Positions 1 to 13,792 are shown, numbered from the stretch's first letter. The stretch is DNA of 64,000 bases from Bolinopsis microptera (GCF_026151205.1 NC_087076.1:20329919-20393918); one strand, 5' to 3'. The notes: generated by a model from the letters alone, not told the origin. Numbers and translations are program-made.

Positions 1-1400
1 CTATATTCTGCAGAATATTACTGCAGAATTATAGCACAGACACTCTAGTTAAGGCACATAGTCATTAGTCAGTACCGACCTCTCTTATTGTTGTAAACAG
101 TCAAATGCAAATTAGCTGAATGTAAGTTGTCAAATTTCCCAATGAATTACCAATCGGTATGGATTTGCAACAATAAGTAAGACAAGGACAATTTTTGTTT
201 CAAAAATAAAAATTTAACAAAATAGTAAGTTACAAAAATCGTAAACACTCCCCTTAATCAAATCGTAATGCTTACGGTTGATTAAGGGGGGGGGGGGGGG
301 GGGTTGGATATTGATTCTTGATTATGGTTGATTACGGAGGGGGAGGGGGTAAAAATTGCTAAAATATTGATTACGTGAACGACCCCTTGCTACTAAAAAA
401 CTGATTTTGAACCATTTGACTAACTTATAACCAATGAGATTTAAGATATTCCGCCACGTGAACAAGGCTTATTATGATCATGTTATCTAGTAGCTCCGCT
501 CTGGCATAAGACGGAGAGTGAACAGATCATACTACTCAGCCACTACATTCTTGCAATGTGAAAAACAGGTCGACTCATTGTGTTCACTGTTAGTGATACA
601 TTTTATTGTTCAAATCAGCTGAAATCAGAGCTAAAATCGGTTCCCGAGTAGAACCTAGTGAAAATGAAACCGCACCAGTGTGAGCACAGGAAGAGTGTGG
701 AGAGTTACCACTGTAGGTGGCTGCTGACCTGTGAGACAATATTTGAATTGTATTGCTATTAACGGGGATTATAGCAGTAGATGATGTTTACAAGTCAATT
801 TCGGGATCACCTGAACCTTTGTTTTGGGACGATTATAGCAGTTATTGGTCATGTTGTCATGGTTATGCAGTTGCGAGAAAAATGGCTGCTGGACAACTTT
901 GTCTCCTGCTAATTTATATAATATGTAGTTAGAAAGTTAACAAGCAAGCTAAGATTTGGATTAAAGCCTGGTTGCTAAATTCTCCTATCCGGTGAACTTC
1001 TAGTATTTATGGTTACAGTCCAATTTGTGGTACTTTTACGAGTCAAAAGACTGTTTGTTTGAAGGAGAAGCTACTTAAAATGACACATTTTTATAAACAT
1101 AATAGATATAATTATATATTAATATTACTGAATACTGAATACTAAATTATGAATATTGAATAATGAATATTACTGAATAACGAATAATGAATACTGAATA
1201 CTAAATTTATTTACCACTGCAGGGAATACTGGTTGTAACTAGAAAACATAAGTTGTTAAAAGTGAGTTTACTAGGGAACCGGTAGTTAAAACAAAATATA
1301 TGTTGTTTCTGTCACTTTCGATGTATCAGTCACAAACTAAACGAAAGGCCGTGGGACATCAATCATATCCTATCTCTCGTGAAAGTACCATCTATGATTT
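1..1400. other. Non-coding, AT-rich stretch with an 18-G homopolymer
   Basis: No gene is supported here. Positions 286-303 are an uninterrupted run of 18 G, followed by further G-rich sequence to about 350. Positions 1120-1205 hold short degenerate repeats of the type TGAATACTGAATACTAAA. The small frames over this stretch lack coding character. If the uridine phosphorylase tail further on has upstream exons beyond the window, this stretch could be intron, but nothing in it shows that. Confidence 0.6.
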
Positions 1401-1408
1401 ATTATGCA

Positions 1409-2764
1409 TTATTCTGAATCTGAATCTGAACTCCAAGAAATCTCCATCTTGGGTAAAGACACAATTTCGGGTGGCGATGTGGTTGAAGGCACAGCAACAC
1501 CAAGTCTGGTTAAAGTTAACCCCCTACTGGGACCTACTGAAGGCTGTACTACTGACGACTGTACTGCCGAAACCGAAGTGCTCCTTCTTGTCCGGCTCCG
1601 AGAGAGCCGAGAGTCAACATATTCCCGTGTTTTAGGATGCGTTGCCAGGTATATCAGAGGGTTAACAATACCATTGATGTAGTACACAGTTACAGTCAGT
1701 ATTTGTGATACTTCATAGCTGTGCGGTATGTCCCACATTGCAGTGACCACAGTTGGAGAGTAAGCAACCAGACCCGTTATTATAATACCGGATGCAGTTA
1801 TCAGGAACCGTCCAATGCGTATTTTCCTTTTGAAGATAATGAACATGATGGTGGCATACAAGGTCAGGACAAGGAGAAAGGGAATGATGACGAAGCAGAA
1901 CTTTTCGATGTTTCCAACTATAAGACCTGTAACCATAAGACATCTGTAATATCTATCGTTGTATTCTATCTGAATGGTTCCTGTAACCCACGCTATCAAT
2001 TCATAAAGCATTAAAGCTAGATTTGGTAGCCAATTTGCTAAAAACATGATAACACAAGTCTTCTTGGTGATGATGGAGCTGTGTCGAAGTGGCAGGGTTA
2101 TAGCCACAGCTCTGTCTACAGTCAGGGGGAGGAGCACGGAGATGCCGGAGCACGCAAAGGTCGTCAGAAATATTTTGTATATTGCGCAGAATGGGGTGGT
2201 GGTGTTATTCGGTGCTCCCACAAACTTGCTGTTTATTATTCCTAGTCCCCTGAAGACTCCCAAGAGAGAAACCAAGACATCACTGACTGCTACGTTGATG
2301 ATGAAATAGCTCTGACATCTGGCGAGTCTGATTCGGCGGAGGGCCAGGAAGTAAATCACGGAGCCGCTGAGGAGTATACCGAGGAGTCCTATAACTGCCA
2401 GCACCGAGCCCTGGGAATATTGGTGAGGATAAGAATGCACAATCTTTCGGCAATGACTGGAGAAAATGATTTAAATCACCGTTATTAATTATAATAAAAT
2501 TGCCGCAATGGTTGTTTTTATTTTTAAATTCCACAAAACTAAGTTGATGGCCCAAGATCTTGTTTTCAGAAATCGCTCAAAATGATAGTTTTAATTTAAT
2601 GTATACAATTGTGTCGAACTTATCTTCTTTGCATCAATTATCCACAATTGTACAGATCTTTATAACAACTGAGCGATTTAAAGAACACTTACGTTGACTA
2701 TCCTGAAGGAACATACAGTGTCTTTCTGTGTTATACACGTGTGGTTATCTATGTTGTAGCCCAT
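1409..2764 (-). CDS. Class A (rhodopsin-like) G protein-coupled receptor, paralog A
   Basis: A seven-transmembrane receptor of the plasma membrane; the ligand is unknown. I assemble two exons. Exon 1 (2764-2693) encodes 24 residues starting MGYNIDNHTC, with an NHT N-glycosylation sequon, and ends at a GTAAGT donor. Exon 2 (2410-1409) follows a CAG acceptor in phase 0. The 282-bp intron holds an in-frame ATG at 2440, but the neighbouring paralog conserves the spliced structure, so I prefer the spliced start. The product is about 357 residues. Visible hallmarks are TM1 (VLAVIGLLGILL), the TM2 NVAVSD segment with its conserved Asp, a Cys before TM3, VDRA in place of the DRY motif at the end of TM3, and NPLIYLA (NPxxY) in TM7. 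The cytoplasmic tail is Ser/Thr/Arg-rich, with phosphorylation-type clusters. The fold is certain; the subfamily is not resolved. Confidence 0.9.
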
Positions 2765-4172
2765 AATTCAGCTCAATTCACTTGCAAAACAAGATGTTTT
2801 AGATGTTGGTTTTAGAAAAGTTTCCCTTTTCACAAAGCAGAAGACACGTATTTCGGATGGAAATTGTAATTCAAGCAAATATTGAATTACTCCAAAACTC
2901 GGGAGGATAAATTCTATTCCCCGTACTACCAAGTTGAGCCATTTGGAGTTTAGACAACAAGAAAATAAAGTTGGAAACTCGATTCAATGGGGCGCAAACT
3001 ACAATATATGTACAATCACAATGGACATATTCATGAAAGCATATTCTGCACTGAAAATCACTCAAAAATACAGATGTGCGAGATTTCTGGTTTTAAAGGA
3101 AGTTCTTGAAGACATTCGGCAAAATGGTCACAATAGCTATGTTTATGTGCAACTTATGAAGCCGTCGATTATGTAGCAACATGCCGTCGAAACTTATTGT
3201 TCATTTTTTCGCGAAGGTGATGAGGTTCATTAAACAATGGGAAGGTGGTTCGACGGAATTATATCTGTTAATTTCTTTATAGTTATACTTAACTATTAAT
3301 TATATTATACTTAAAACTATATTATACTATAACATTATGTCTGATAAATGTAATATACTAGTCGGTCGTGACGAACTACTAGTTACTAAGGCTTGTTACT
3401 CAACCGTAGTGATTGTCTCCTGAGCCTTAACTTTCATGAGTGAATGGTTTGTTGCCAGTACTTCAAGATGAGGCAAACAAAGCAACAAACTGTTTCAAGG
3501 GAAAATTTATTTATAGTACTTACAGAGTTGTAAATCGCGATAAACATTTCATAGTCTGTACGGTTCAAATGATTGCAGCGAGATAATCATCATATCACAC
3601 TGCCGTTTACAATAGAAATTGTTCGCAACTGAGGAATGAGCTTTAAACCTAATTAAAAAACCATTTACATAAACATTTTTCTTATCCTCCAAAATAGTAA
3701 CATTACAACTTCAAATGAACATTTCTATTTCAGCTTCGTACTCAAAATCCAGTTTTTAACAATTACTCAAAAAATAAGCCTCTAATGCCTTAAATATGTC
3801 CAAAGTGCTAAGAATTAAAAATGTATTTGTTTCCGCACATTTTGGTTTGTGTCGGAGCTCTGTATCTCAATCAGAAACTGAGATACTCGCAAATTGGACG
3901 AGGTTCCGAGAAACGTAGCACTAGTTAGAAAGTGTACTCGATTCAATTTTGTTACTCAGGGTCTAATAAGTCGAATTAAGTTTAGAAATCTCTGGCAGCC
4001 GACTATTTGTGGGCGGGATTGTTTCCAGTTAGAGGATTATCTCGGCTGAGTAGAGGTTAGACGCTCCGAAACAAAAGGGCTGCTTTTACCTGTCCTGAGT
4101 TCAAATTCACTCCTTTTTTATCGAAGATTGTTCTAGACTATAGACCGAACTACTGGTTCTTTCTGAACGAAT
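2765..4172. other. Spacer between the two GPCR genes
   Basis: About 1.4 kb separate the two paralogous receptors. I see no exon with coding character. The small frames at 2871-3176 overlap on opposite strands and have no recognisable domain. Positions 3280-3330 are very AT-rich. The promoter of paralog A should lie just beyond 2764, but I see no distinct core element there. Confidence 0.55.
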
Positions 4173-5282
4173 TTATGACAGCCGAGTCTGGAAATATTCC
4201 CGTGTTTTAGGATGCGTTGCAAGGTATATCAGGGGGTTAATAATACCATTGGTGTAGTATACTGTTACAGTCAGTATTTGTGATACTTCATAGCTGTGCG
4301 GTATGTCCCAAATAACTGTTATCACAGTTGGCGAGTACGTTAGCAGACCCGTTATTATAATCCCAGACGCTGTCACCAGGAACCGACCACATTTCCGTCC
4401 CGTACTGATAATGATGGACATCATGGTCCCGTACAAGAGAAGGATAAGGAAGAAGGGAACAACGAAGAAGCATATTTCTTCAGCATGTTCAATTTTACTT
4501 GATCCTGAAATAAGACATCTGTGAAATCTATCGCTGTATTCGATAATCCATATCCCTGTAGTATAAACTATTATTTCATAGATCAGTAGAGCAAGAATTG
4601 GTAGCCAGTTTGCTACAAACATAATGACACAAGTCTTCTTGGTGATGATGGAGCTGTGTCGAAGTGGCAGTATAATAGCCACAGCTCTGTCTACAGTCAG
4701 AGGGAGGAGGACTATTGTACCGGAACTCGCCACAGTTGTCAGACACATTTTGTAAAGAGCACACGATAAGGTAGCAGTTTTATTTGGGGCGCCCACAAAC
4801 TTGCTGTCTATTATCCCTAGTCCTCTGAAAATGCCCAAGAGAGAGACCAAGACATCGCTGACTGCTACGTTGATGATGAAATAGCCCTGGCAGTTGGAAA
4901 GTCTGATTTTACGGAAAGCAAGGAAGTAAATCACGGAGCCACTGAAGATGATACCGAGGAGTCCTATAACTGCCAGCACCGAGCCCTGAGAATATTAGTG
5001 AGGATAAGAATGTTAATTATTTGTCAACTACTCCAGGAAAGAATGTTAATCACCAATCTATTTGTAATTTAATAATAGCGACTGTTGTGTCGGGTGGCCC
5101 CGAAATAGCTGTAAAAACGTTTAGTTTAACGTTTGATCAACTGTCTACACTGATATTTTTCTATATTAATTATCCTCACAGCTACATATTGAATAATTAG
5201 AAACACTTACGTTGACTATCCTGAAGGTACATACAGTTTCTTTCTGTGTTATACACGTGTGGTTTTCTATGTTGAAGCCCAT
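4173..5282 (-). CDS. Class A (rhodopsin-like) G protein-coupled receptor, paralog B
   Basis: This is a tandem duplicate of the receptor at 1409-2764, with the same architecture. Exon 1 (5282-5211) encodes 24 residues starting MGFNIENHTC and ends at a GTAAGT donor. A 225-bp intron follows, then exon 2 (4985-4173) after a CAG acceptor in phase 0. The predicted product is about 294 residues. The TM2 NVAVSD motif, VDRA after TM3 and NPLIYLA in TM7 are all kept. The main difference is at the C terminus: this copy stops right after the helix-8 region (ending QTRLS), whereas paralog A carries about 60 more residues of cytoplasmic tail. Loss of the tail would remove most arrestin/kinase phosphorylation sites. 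The two copies share long stretches of near-identical DNA, so the duplication is fairly recent. Confidence 0.88.
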
Positions 5283-5528
5283 AGTTCAGCTCAATTCACT
5301 TGCAAATGCAAAACAAGATGTTGGTTTTAGAAATATTTTGAGCGTTGCACCGATCCTAATTATGCTAACTTTGCCATGAATCCGTGCATCAATCATACGT
5401 AAAATTACAGAAATCTGGTAAAATTAACCTTTAAGAGGTCCTAGAGACTATTTGTCAGTCAAAATGTCCGTATTGTGTTTATATAATATAAATATAATAA
5501 TAATAATATGTAACTTATACTGCAACAT

Positions 5529-6034
5529 TAGGAACCGACCGGTCTAGGTTTTTGGCTGCCGGACCGGAAACTACCGGATATCAATCTATTTACCGGTTTG
5601 CCGCATTTTGCCAAACCGGAACCGGGTAATAAGAAGAGGAAATTTGAGGCTGCTGGCAATTTCCGGAAAAGTGAGATTAATCCTTGATTGTGGGTTTTTA
5701 TCAATTATAATATTAAAAGTCATGTGGACACAATAAGAAAGTGCTTATTCATGCCCTATCTCAAATTTCAACAAATGTTATGCTTTGCGAGTAGCAGTCA
5801 CTAGTTGATATTTTGTACGAGCAGTGCAGTGCAGAGGTCACTGATTGATCTGCTGTATGAGCAGAGATAGAAACGAGTTAGAATAAAATCAAAACGCACA
5901 TTGCAAGAATTCACAGTTGCATTTTGCGTAGCACAAATGTAGAAATTATTCTAGAAGTAAAGTTCAAATTCTTGGAAACTGGATCGGAACCGGATATTAA
6001 AGCCTGATATCCGACCGGAACCGGTCAGTTCCTT
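5529..6034. mobile_element. hAT-like non-autonomous DNA transposon (MITE)
   Basis: The ends are imperfect inverted repeats: TAGGAACCGACCGG on the left, and on the right a segment whose complement reads AAGGAACTGACCGG (12 of 14 match). The flanks carry a candidate 8-bp target duplication, TGCAACAT at 5521-5528 against TGCAAAAT at 6035-6042, with one mismatch. An 8-bp duplication is the hAT hallmark. CCGG/ACCGGAACCGG motifs recur near both ends, resembling the subterminal repeats of hAT elements. There is no transposase ORF. Confidence 0.6.
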
Positions 6035-6096
6035 TGCAAAATTAACCCCAACAACTCAACAAGATTCCTTATCGAGCTTTATTAGGAAAATATTGA

Positions 6097-7311
<1,215 letters not shown>

Positions 7312-7322
<11 letters not shown>

Positions 7323-7359
7323 TGATGTATCGCAGTGACGTCATTGTATGGTGACGTCA
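7312..7359. promoter_or_regulatory. Cluster of three perfect CRE palindromes (TGACGTCA)
   Basis: TGACGTCA, the consensus CREB/ATF binding palindrome, occurs at 7312-7319, 7336-7343 and 7352-7359. The first copy overlaps the last codons and stop of the uridine phosphorylase exon; the other two lie directly downstream. Whether they act on this gene or a neighbour cannot be told. Similar TGACGTCA cores also occur inside the X repeats near 43.0, 44.3 and 45.9 kb. Confidence 0.5.
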
Positions 7360-8893
7360 TTAAATAGAGAGGAGATCTTATTACTTTCTTTGTTTCAATA
7401 ACAACTCAAGACTTGAAGTCCAGTAAGAAAATGACTGCTTAGAAAGCGAAATTTAAACTCAAATTCTGGATTTATGTGTTATCGAGACTGTATTCTACCT
7501 TGTTCTGTGTACACACAATTTCAAGTATCAAGAGTGAGCACATGTTATATTATGTGATAGTGATAAACTTTGATGGCATCTGAATTTTGTGTATGATGCT
7601 CTAGTTGTACAAGTAGAGAAATCTTACTATTTACCTATTATGAACTGAAATATTAAGTTTTTATCAGGTTTATTCGATATTCTGTTTGTGGTTTTGGCTT
7701 GGAGTCATTAAAGAGTATTTCCATAGATAGAAATTGGGCTGGTGTAAACCTTTTTTATAGGACAAAGCGAATGAAAATCTAATCGAGAGATGATAAAAAA
7801 GGTTCCAGTTTGTTTAAATTGGCGAAGCATTTGTTAACGATCGTTGACAGATAAGTCTGTATAGCTTTTTGTATTAGCCAGCAATAAATTATCTTTACAA
7901 AGACAACTGATAATGATTGCCACCGATTTATTTTATTTGAACTGATATTTATAAATGTTGCCCGCTTGAACTTGCTGAAACTGAAAGTATCAATTCTTAT
8001 TATTTATTATGTTTAATTATCGATTTAACCGTTCTTTACGAGGGCACATGGAAACAGGTTTTCATCAGTGGATAATCCTTTGTTATCGTTTTGCAGTGTA
8101 TTTGTTCAAAAATTCAAACAATTGTTTCAGTTTTGCAACTCTTTGAAATTAATAAAATTGAATACAGCACCAATAATAATTGTCGTGAAAACTTCAGAGG
8201 CTGAAGATTGAAAATTTAACATGTTATTCTTATATTTCATCGAAAACATCAACCGAACTTGTACATTGTAAGAAATAGACGGTACAAACAACAAAGCGTC
8301 TTAGTCGAAAATGTTTGTATCGTTTGTGTAATATGTAGGATTAGTTGATTATGTTCATTACCTAAAGACTTTTGAGTCTTGAAAAAGTAAAAATTGTAAT
8401 ATTATGATGATTCATAGTCAAGGAATGAGTCGAAAACATTTCCACACGTTAATAATACAACAAATTGTCGTCGAGAATTCATCCAGAACATCAAAGAGCC
8501 AACTACGTAATACATAAAAATACCAGATCTTCTTGAACAAGAATAAACCGCAATCTTGGGAATGTAATCTGTTGTAATCTAGTCAATAAAATAAGAATCG
8601 TCTGGGCCAGCCTAGTCAAATCTATATATCAACTTACAACTGATCTTTTAAACACTGCTTTAAAATAATTCTGCTAAGTTTAAATAGATATTATCAATTT
8701 ATCATCTGCAAAAACTTGAAAATTTAATAAAACATCACATTTATGCAGATTGAATGACTCAAATAGTTTTATTACAAATATTTATCTATACTAAGAAGTA
8801 TTAACATGAATAGCATGAGCGCATTGTTCAAATAGTTTCAATATAAATTAATCAGTAATCACAATGTCTGTGGTAAAAGTTCCAGCAACCCTC
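7360..8893. other. Intergenic, AT-rich; no gene seen
   Basis: This is the convergent spacer between the uridine phosphorylase 3' end (plus strand) and the tetraspanin 3' end (minus strand). Both 3' untranslated regions should lie here. I see no coding exon, RNA gene or clear repeat. Confidence 0.6.
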
Positions 8894-11800
8894 TTATTCT
8901 CTTGTGAAACCTCCGTGTCCAGGGAAGCTGTAAGCTCTGGATGGATCCTTGGTGTTTCTGTACTGTATCGCCAAGATAATGCCAATCAACTGAAACAGTT
9001 AGAGCTACAAGATAAATACAAAATAGCTAATTAATTGAAGTGAGCTTCCGGTTTAAAGGTTGCCATAAAATTTCATTCCATAACAAAACTCTCGGGGACA
9101 TTGCACGCGTGTGTGATTTGTAACAATTTAAAACTCTCTCTCTGATATTCATAATGCACTGCTAATTCTCTAGTGTTCTGACGAGTACAAACGAAATTTC
9201 GTAGCCATTATCCCAATTTAGGGCAATGACTGGTCATTTCAGATCAGGCGCGGCACCGTTTATCCTATTTATGGTTTAAACGACTAGTACGTTATTTCTA
9301 GCATGGTAAACGTTGAAAAGAGTATGTTGCGCCATAAAAGAACAGTTTGGCGCCCGCGCGCTACGTCAAATCGAGATTTTCCGTTTCGCTTACTTATTCG
9401 AACATTTTAAAATAAGAGGTAAGGGGGCTGGGGGCCGGGGGTGATATGCGCCTATCCATTGTTAAAAACGGCTTCAACACTTACTGTTTAATGCTTAGTA
9501 TAGGGTAGTAAGCCTTTGTTATATTTTATATTTGTAATTTTAGTTACATTTTCCGAGACTTGGTCTCAGCCAAGATACGGACCAAATTACAAAAAGCAAA
9601 ACTCAAAACCCCCTCTTTTGCAATCTAACACCACATTTACACATCCTATTGTGTCGCCCCACACACACTGCTCCATAATCAGACAGTACCCACACACTCA
9701 GCTTATAACGCGTACCTCTGTGAAGGAGAAGAAGAGCCCCACAGCACCGGACACTTTCACTGCGTAAGAGAACTGGTCTGATACCTCGTCAGTACAGGCG
9801 TGACAACCTGTGTCTGTAACAGTCTTGTTGGGTTCTGGTCCAATTGTCTCGTTTAGGTAGCACTGTGTCTCGTCTGTCTTGTACAGGCTTTACGTGGGTA
9901 GTTGATGGTTAATTGGGGTAATTGATGGTTAATTAATTGGGGTAATTGATGGTTAATTGGGGACTATTACTGCAGTTTTAAGTGAACAAGGTGCATCGTC
10001 ATAGACTGAAAATGTCAAGCGCCATTGCTCTAGCTGAGTAGCTGTAATACTACAAATAGTAAAATATGGAAGCAGATAAAATGTAATTAAAATAATTTGT
10101 CCTACTTTGCGCAACAGGTAAGAACCGAGCAATTCTGAGGAGGGAGGATAGAATCAGTGACATTCTGATCAAATCCACAGCAGTTAAACTTTCTCTGTAT
10201 CTCATCTCGGCTGCGTTGATTTGAGTGTGAAAGTTAGAAAATAAGTATCTGATGTTTCATCAAATCATCGCGATTATAATTATATCAAGTCCAACAGTTT
10301 AAACATTTAGTGAAACGTATTCAAGAGCAATTCCATCACTTCAAATTGCTCTATCTAGATGACATCAATACATTTAGATTCGTTACGGTGATCAGGTACT
10401 CTAAACTAATAAGAACAGTATTAAAGTAAGTACTTTAGTAGTATTAAAGTGAATGACTCAATTTGTAAATAACCAGTCTCCAACCTGTGGTTAGTAGCGG
10501 TTACCCAGGATTTGTTGAGAATCTCGGCTTGTTGCTCAGTGTTAATAGCCACCAGGGTGATGGAGGATGCGAACTGCACGATACACAGCAACCCTAATAC
10601 TACCATGTACTGTGGATCTTGTTAAGGAACTTTTAACTGTTACTTTTTAAATATGTTAGACGATTATTAGATGGTTGTGAATCGTGTTGAATGTGAGGCG
10701 TGAGCACATTATCGTGAAATTTGGGCGAATGATTATAGTAGAGTCAGAGCCCAAAGGTCGGTAGGTGTAGAAAAGCCACTGCTGCGATGTTATCCACGTC
10801 ATTGCTTATTCCGGCTAAAAGCAAAGCTTATTCCGGCAAAACATTGATCAATTTAATGGACTTTCCACACAATGTTGTCTATATAACCACACAGCTCTAT
10901 AATCACACAGCTTGTAACTTGATATCAGGTAATGGGTCCTAAACACAACTTGCCTTTTGTTACGATTCATACTCACAACAGTACACTATATTATACCTAA
11001 ATATACTGAGGACAGGCTAAACGACACGAGCTATATTAGCTATGTTCAACTCTCTGATCCATGCTGACTTAATAAGTAAAACATTAATATGTAAAACTTA
11101 ACGTGAATAACTAAGAGTACAGATGTAGACATGGAGTAATGTATGACGTGGATTCAGCTCTCTCCCTCTCACGACAGCTATGAATACCACGTGATATTGT
11201 CACGTGATAATACCACGTGATAATACCACGTGGGTATGTGTGTGTGTTTGTGTGTGTGTGTTTGACAATGTTGAGGTACCTCCCTGATCCCTATTGTGTA
11301 AAGCTCAATATCCTGGACTCAGCCAGAGGTATGTGTGGTGTGTACAGTGTAGCTGTGTAACTGTACACAATGTGAACTAGTAGGTGGTTATTGTGTGAGG
11401 GAACGAGTGTAAGAGCGAGTGTAAGAGCGAGTGTAAGAGCGAGTGTAAGAGCGAGTGTAAGAGCGAGTGTAAGAGCGAGTGTAAGAGCGAGTGTAAGAGC
11501 GAGTGTAAGAACGAGTGTAAGAGCGAGTGTAAGAGCGAGTGTAAGAGCGAGTGTAAGAGCGAGTGTAAGAGCGAGTGTAAGTACGTAACTTAGTCAATAA
11601 GAGTGAGTGTAAGTAGCCATATTTAGTGTGTTATGTACTAATATTATGCAGTAATTATGAACTTATTAGTGTTCCTAATTATCCTCATTCTAGGAGTGTA
11701 TTTAAGGAGTGGTAGGAAATACAATAACATTGATTAGTTAATATATAAGTAGCAAGGTAATGAGATATTAAATACTACCTACTATAACTTAACTATGAGA

Positions 11801-13792
11801 ACTGAGAAGCTTTCTCAACTATCTAAGTTGGCGTGCATCTACATTCTATAATCTACATTCTATATTCTATAGAATAAAATATCTCGCCTTCTTCTAGTCT
11901 CAAAAGATAGCTAGCTACCTCAGTTAGTCAGTTATATGGATCAAATAAAGGTAAGTTAGCTCTGCAATCTATTACACCATATTTGGTAAGAGGTAAGATC
12001 GTGTTCTGTTTGTACTAGAGTGCTGGAGGAGTTTTTGAAACATATTATAAATGATAGATTTGTACTGCTAGCAGGAGCTTTCAATAGTACATAACCAATT
12101 TACCAGCGGTTACTACACACACACACCCAGATCCAGTGATCACTAGAGTAACCACATTGAAATCAATTCTAACTCGGTTTACTCTTAACTAACACACAAA
12201 CTCGTGATCCTATGTCACACACACCTGGTGTTCAGCTCACAAAGCAATCTACACACTCCTCTATATATATATATATACAGTATACACTCCTCTACACAGC
12301 TAATTATCTTGATTATCTTTGACACGTGTCAACTTCCGAGTTACTCAATACATCTTCTAAATAATGAGGTCTTAAACACGTTATTAACGACGTCATTAAT
12401 AGTCAGCATTTATTCGATTAATGGCAGAATTGTTTGGCTAATTGTGTGATGTGATACTGGAAAGAAAGTGTAGAAAAAACAGTAGTATAGGGTAATCCAA
12501 AAGTTTGGAAATGACTTGCTTTTGAGAAATTCCAAAACTGTGAATGATTTTTTTTCATTTCAGTAAACAGTTCCTTGAAGTAGAAAGTGTTAATTTGATC
12601 GATTCTGAGTTTTGGAGGTTGTCATAACTACCAAAGTAATCTTTTACACCACCTCTAATTTACTCTAAACACTGTGTTTTGAGGGAATTAGAGGTGGTGT
12701 AAAAGATTTAGTAAACACACCCGAAATATTAAACACTGGATCCCTCAATTCTCGTCCCCACATTAACTCAGACACAAAAGAGCTCTCTACACAGGAATCA
12801 GATTACACCACGTGATACCACGTGACACTCAGAACAATACAACACACTCTAAGTTGTACACGTTGTGGCAGGATTACGAGAGGTGGAAGAGCTGGAGGCT
12901 AGGTGGTAAACATATTATTATAATATTGAACTTGAATATTCGCACTTGAACATTGAGGGGGAGCTGATAAATGTAACATTAGGATGAATAATGAATATTC
13001 GCATACCTCTCTCACAATGTGGTTATCACATGCTAGTAGTATCATGTGACACAGTGCAGGACACCTGTTTTAACTACTTATTCCAGATCAGTCTACTGTA
13101 ACCTACACTAGAATGGTTGATATTAAATGGAGATTCGGGTGTCTTTCTTCTACATATCACAGAGACCTTTGAATTATACTATTGGATTGGTACATGCACA
13201 CTTGAACCGCAGTTATTATTTCATCAGTTAGTCTCATCGTTTCAATAAATTATAGGATCAGTAATGACAAATTTCAAATTTGCACATGTCTTGTATGCAG
13301 TTTTAATTAATAACGCTTGATGTGCTTACAGCACAAGTTATATAGAAGTACAGTTGCAGTGTACACTGAACACTCCAACTTAGACGTAAACTGTATGGCA
13401 GGCTTTCTATAAATAGAAATATGGTGCAAGCAACCCATCTTCATTCTATACATGGTGGAGCAAAAACCTTGATATGATAACTAAAATGAGGATTCTTAGT
13501 CACTATAGTTCAGTGTATTAAATGGAGCTATATAATCTGATAGTTGAATATGGGGTAGGGTTAAGTGATCTAGTGAAAGTTGAATGTGCAAGTAAACTAA
13601 TCTAAATAAGCAGGGAAAGGATACGAAGAAGAGCATGACTTGGTGGTGGTGTAGAGCTCCGCACAGTCCCAAGAATGAGAAGAGGAAGAGGAAAACTCCG
13701 GCAGCAATCAGAAACCCTATCAGACTGTAGCTTGTGAAGTAGTTCATTTTGTACGCAAAGGCTGGCACTGCTATCATTATCAGTGCAATCAA
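8894..13792 (-). CDS. Tetraspanin of the TSPAN13/TSPAN31 type (first exon not found)
   Basis: A four-pass plasma-membrane protein that organises other membrane proteins. Four minus-strand exons join in phase: 13792-13625 (TM1-TM2, ending GALHHHQVMLFF), 10609-10485 (TM3 and start of the large loop, with CIVQFASSITLVAIN), 9887-9716 (large extracellular loop, with TGCHACTDE, ending GLFFSFTE) and 8989-8894 (TM4 and tail, IQYRNTKDPSRAYSFPG, stop TAA at 8896-8894). The HHQV-LFF segment, the NxEQQ motif, GLFFSFTE and RNxKDP are diagnostic of the TSPAN13/31 subfamily. The visible part is about 186 residues. The usual N-terminal segment of about 16 residues is not visible upstream; an ATG at 13807-13805 could be an alternative start, but a CAG acceptor at 13793 fits better. 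The loop has two N-linked sequons. Confidence 0.88.
9901..9962. repeat. Minisatellite, about three copies of GGGTAATTGATGGTTAATT
   Basis: Three imperfect copies of a unit of about 20 bp lie in the tetraspanin intron, 14 bp upstream (on the minus strand) of the loop exon. No function is apparent. Confidence 0.75.
11188..11232. promoter_or_regulatory. Cluster of four CACGTG E-boxes
   Basis: CACGTG occurs at 11188-11193, 11201-11206, 11214-11219 and 11227-11232, a strict 13-bp spacing with the repeated context ATACCACGTGATA. Two more occur near 12808-12822. CACGTG is the canonical site for bHLH-zip factors (USF, MITF, Myc/Max types). The cluster sits inside the large first visible intron of the tetraspanin gene. 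It may be an enhancer, or simply a short tandem repeat that happens to contain the site. Confidence 0.45.
11399..11582. repeat. Minisatellite, 12-bp unit GAGTGTAAGAGC, about 15 copies
   Basis: Nearly perfect tandem copies of GAGTGTAAGAGC, with one variant copy (AAGAACGAG) near 11510. The unit is a multiple of three, so open frames of 65-69 codons appear on both strands (RASV and YTRS repeats). They are by-products of the repeat, not genes. Confidence 0.95.
12639..12707. repeat. Perfect 22-bp inverted repeat with a 25-bp loop
   Basis: ATCTTTTACACCACCTCTAATT at 12639-12660 is exactly complementary to 12686-12707. The loop is 12661-12685. Transcribed in either direction it would form a perfect 22-bp hairpin. 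It lies in the tetraspanin intron. It could be a small MITE remnant or a small-RNA-type hairpin. Confidence 0.7.

Noticed and set aside
2440-2440. ATG at 2440 as the GPCR start
   Set aside because: It lies just before a splice acceptor; the paralog shows the same exon-intron structure with a conserved 24-codon first exon.
9516-9767. 83-codon plus-strand frame
   Set aside because: It overlaps the tetraspanin loop exon on the opposite strand and has no domain.
11399-11582. Possible CRISPR array
   Set aside because: Units are contiguous 12-mers without spacers, in eukaryotic sequence.
11388-11597. Open frames of 65-69 codons on both strands (RASV and YTRS repeats)
   Set aside because: They are translations of the 12-bp minisatellite, whose unit is a multiple of three.
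12639-12707. Calling the 22-bp hairpin a microRNA gene
   Set aside because: Only hairpin geometry supports it; there is no conserved seed or other evidence in the sequence.
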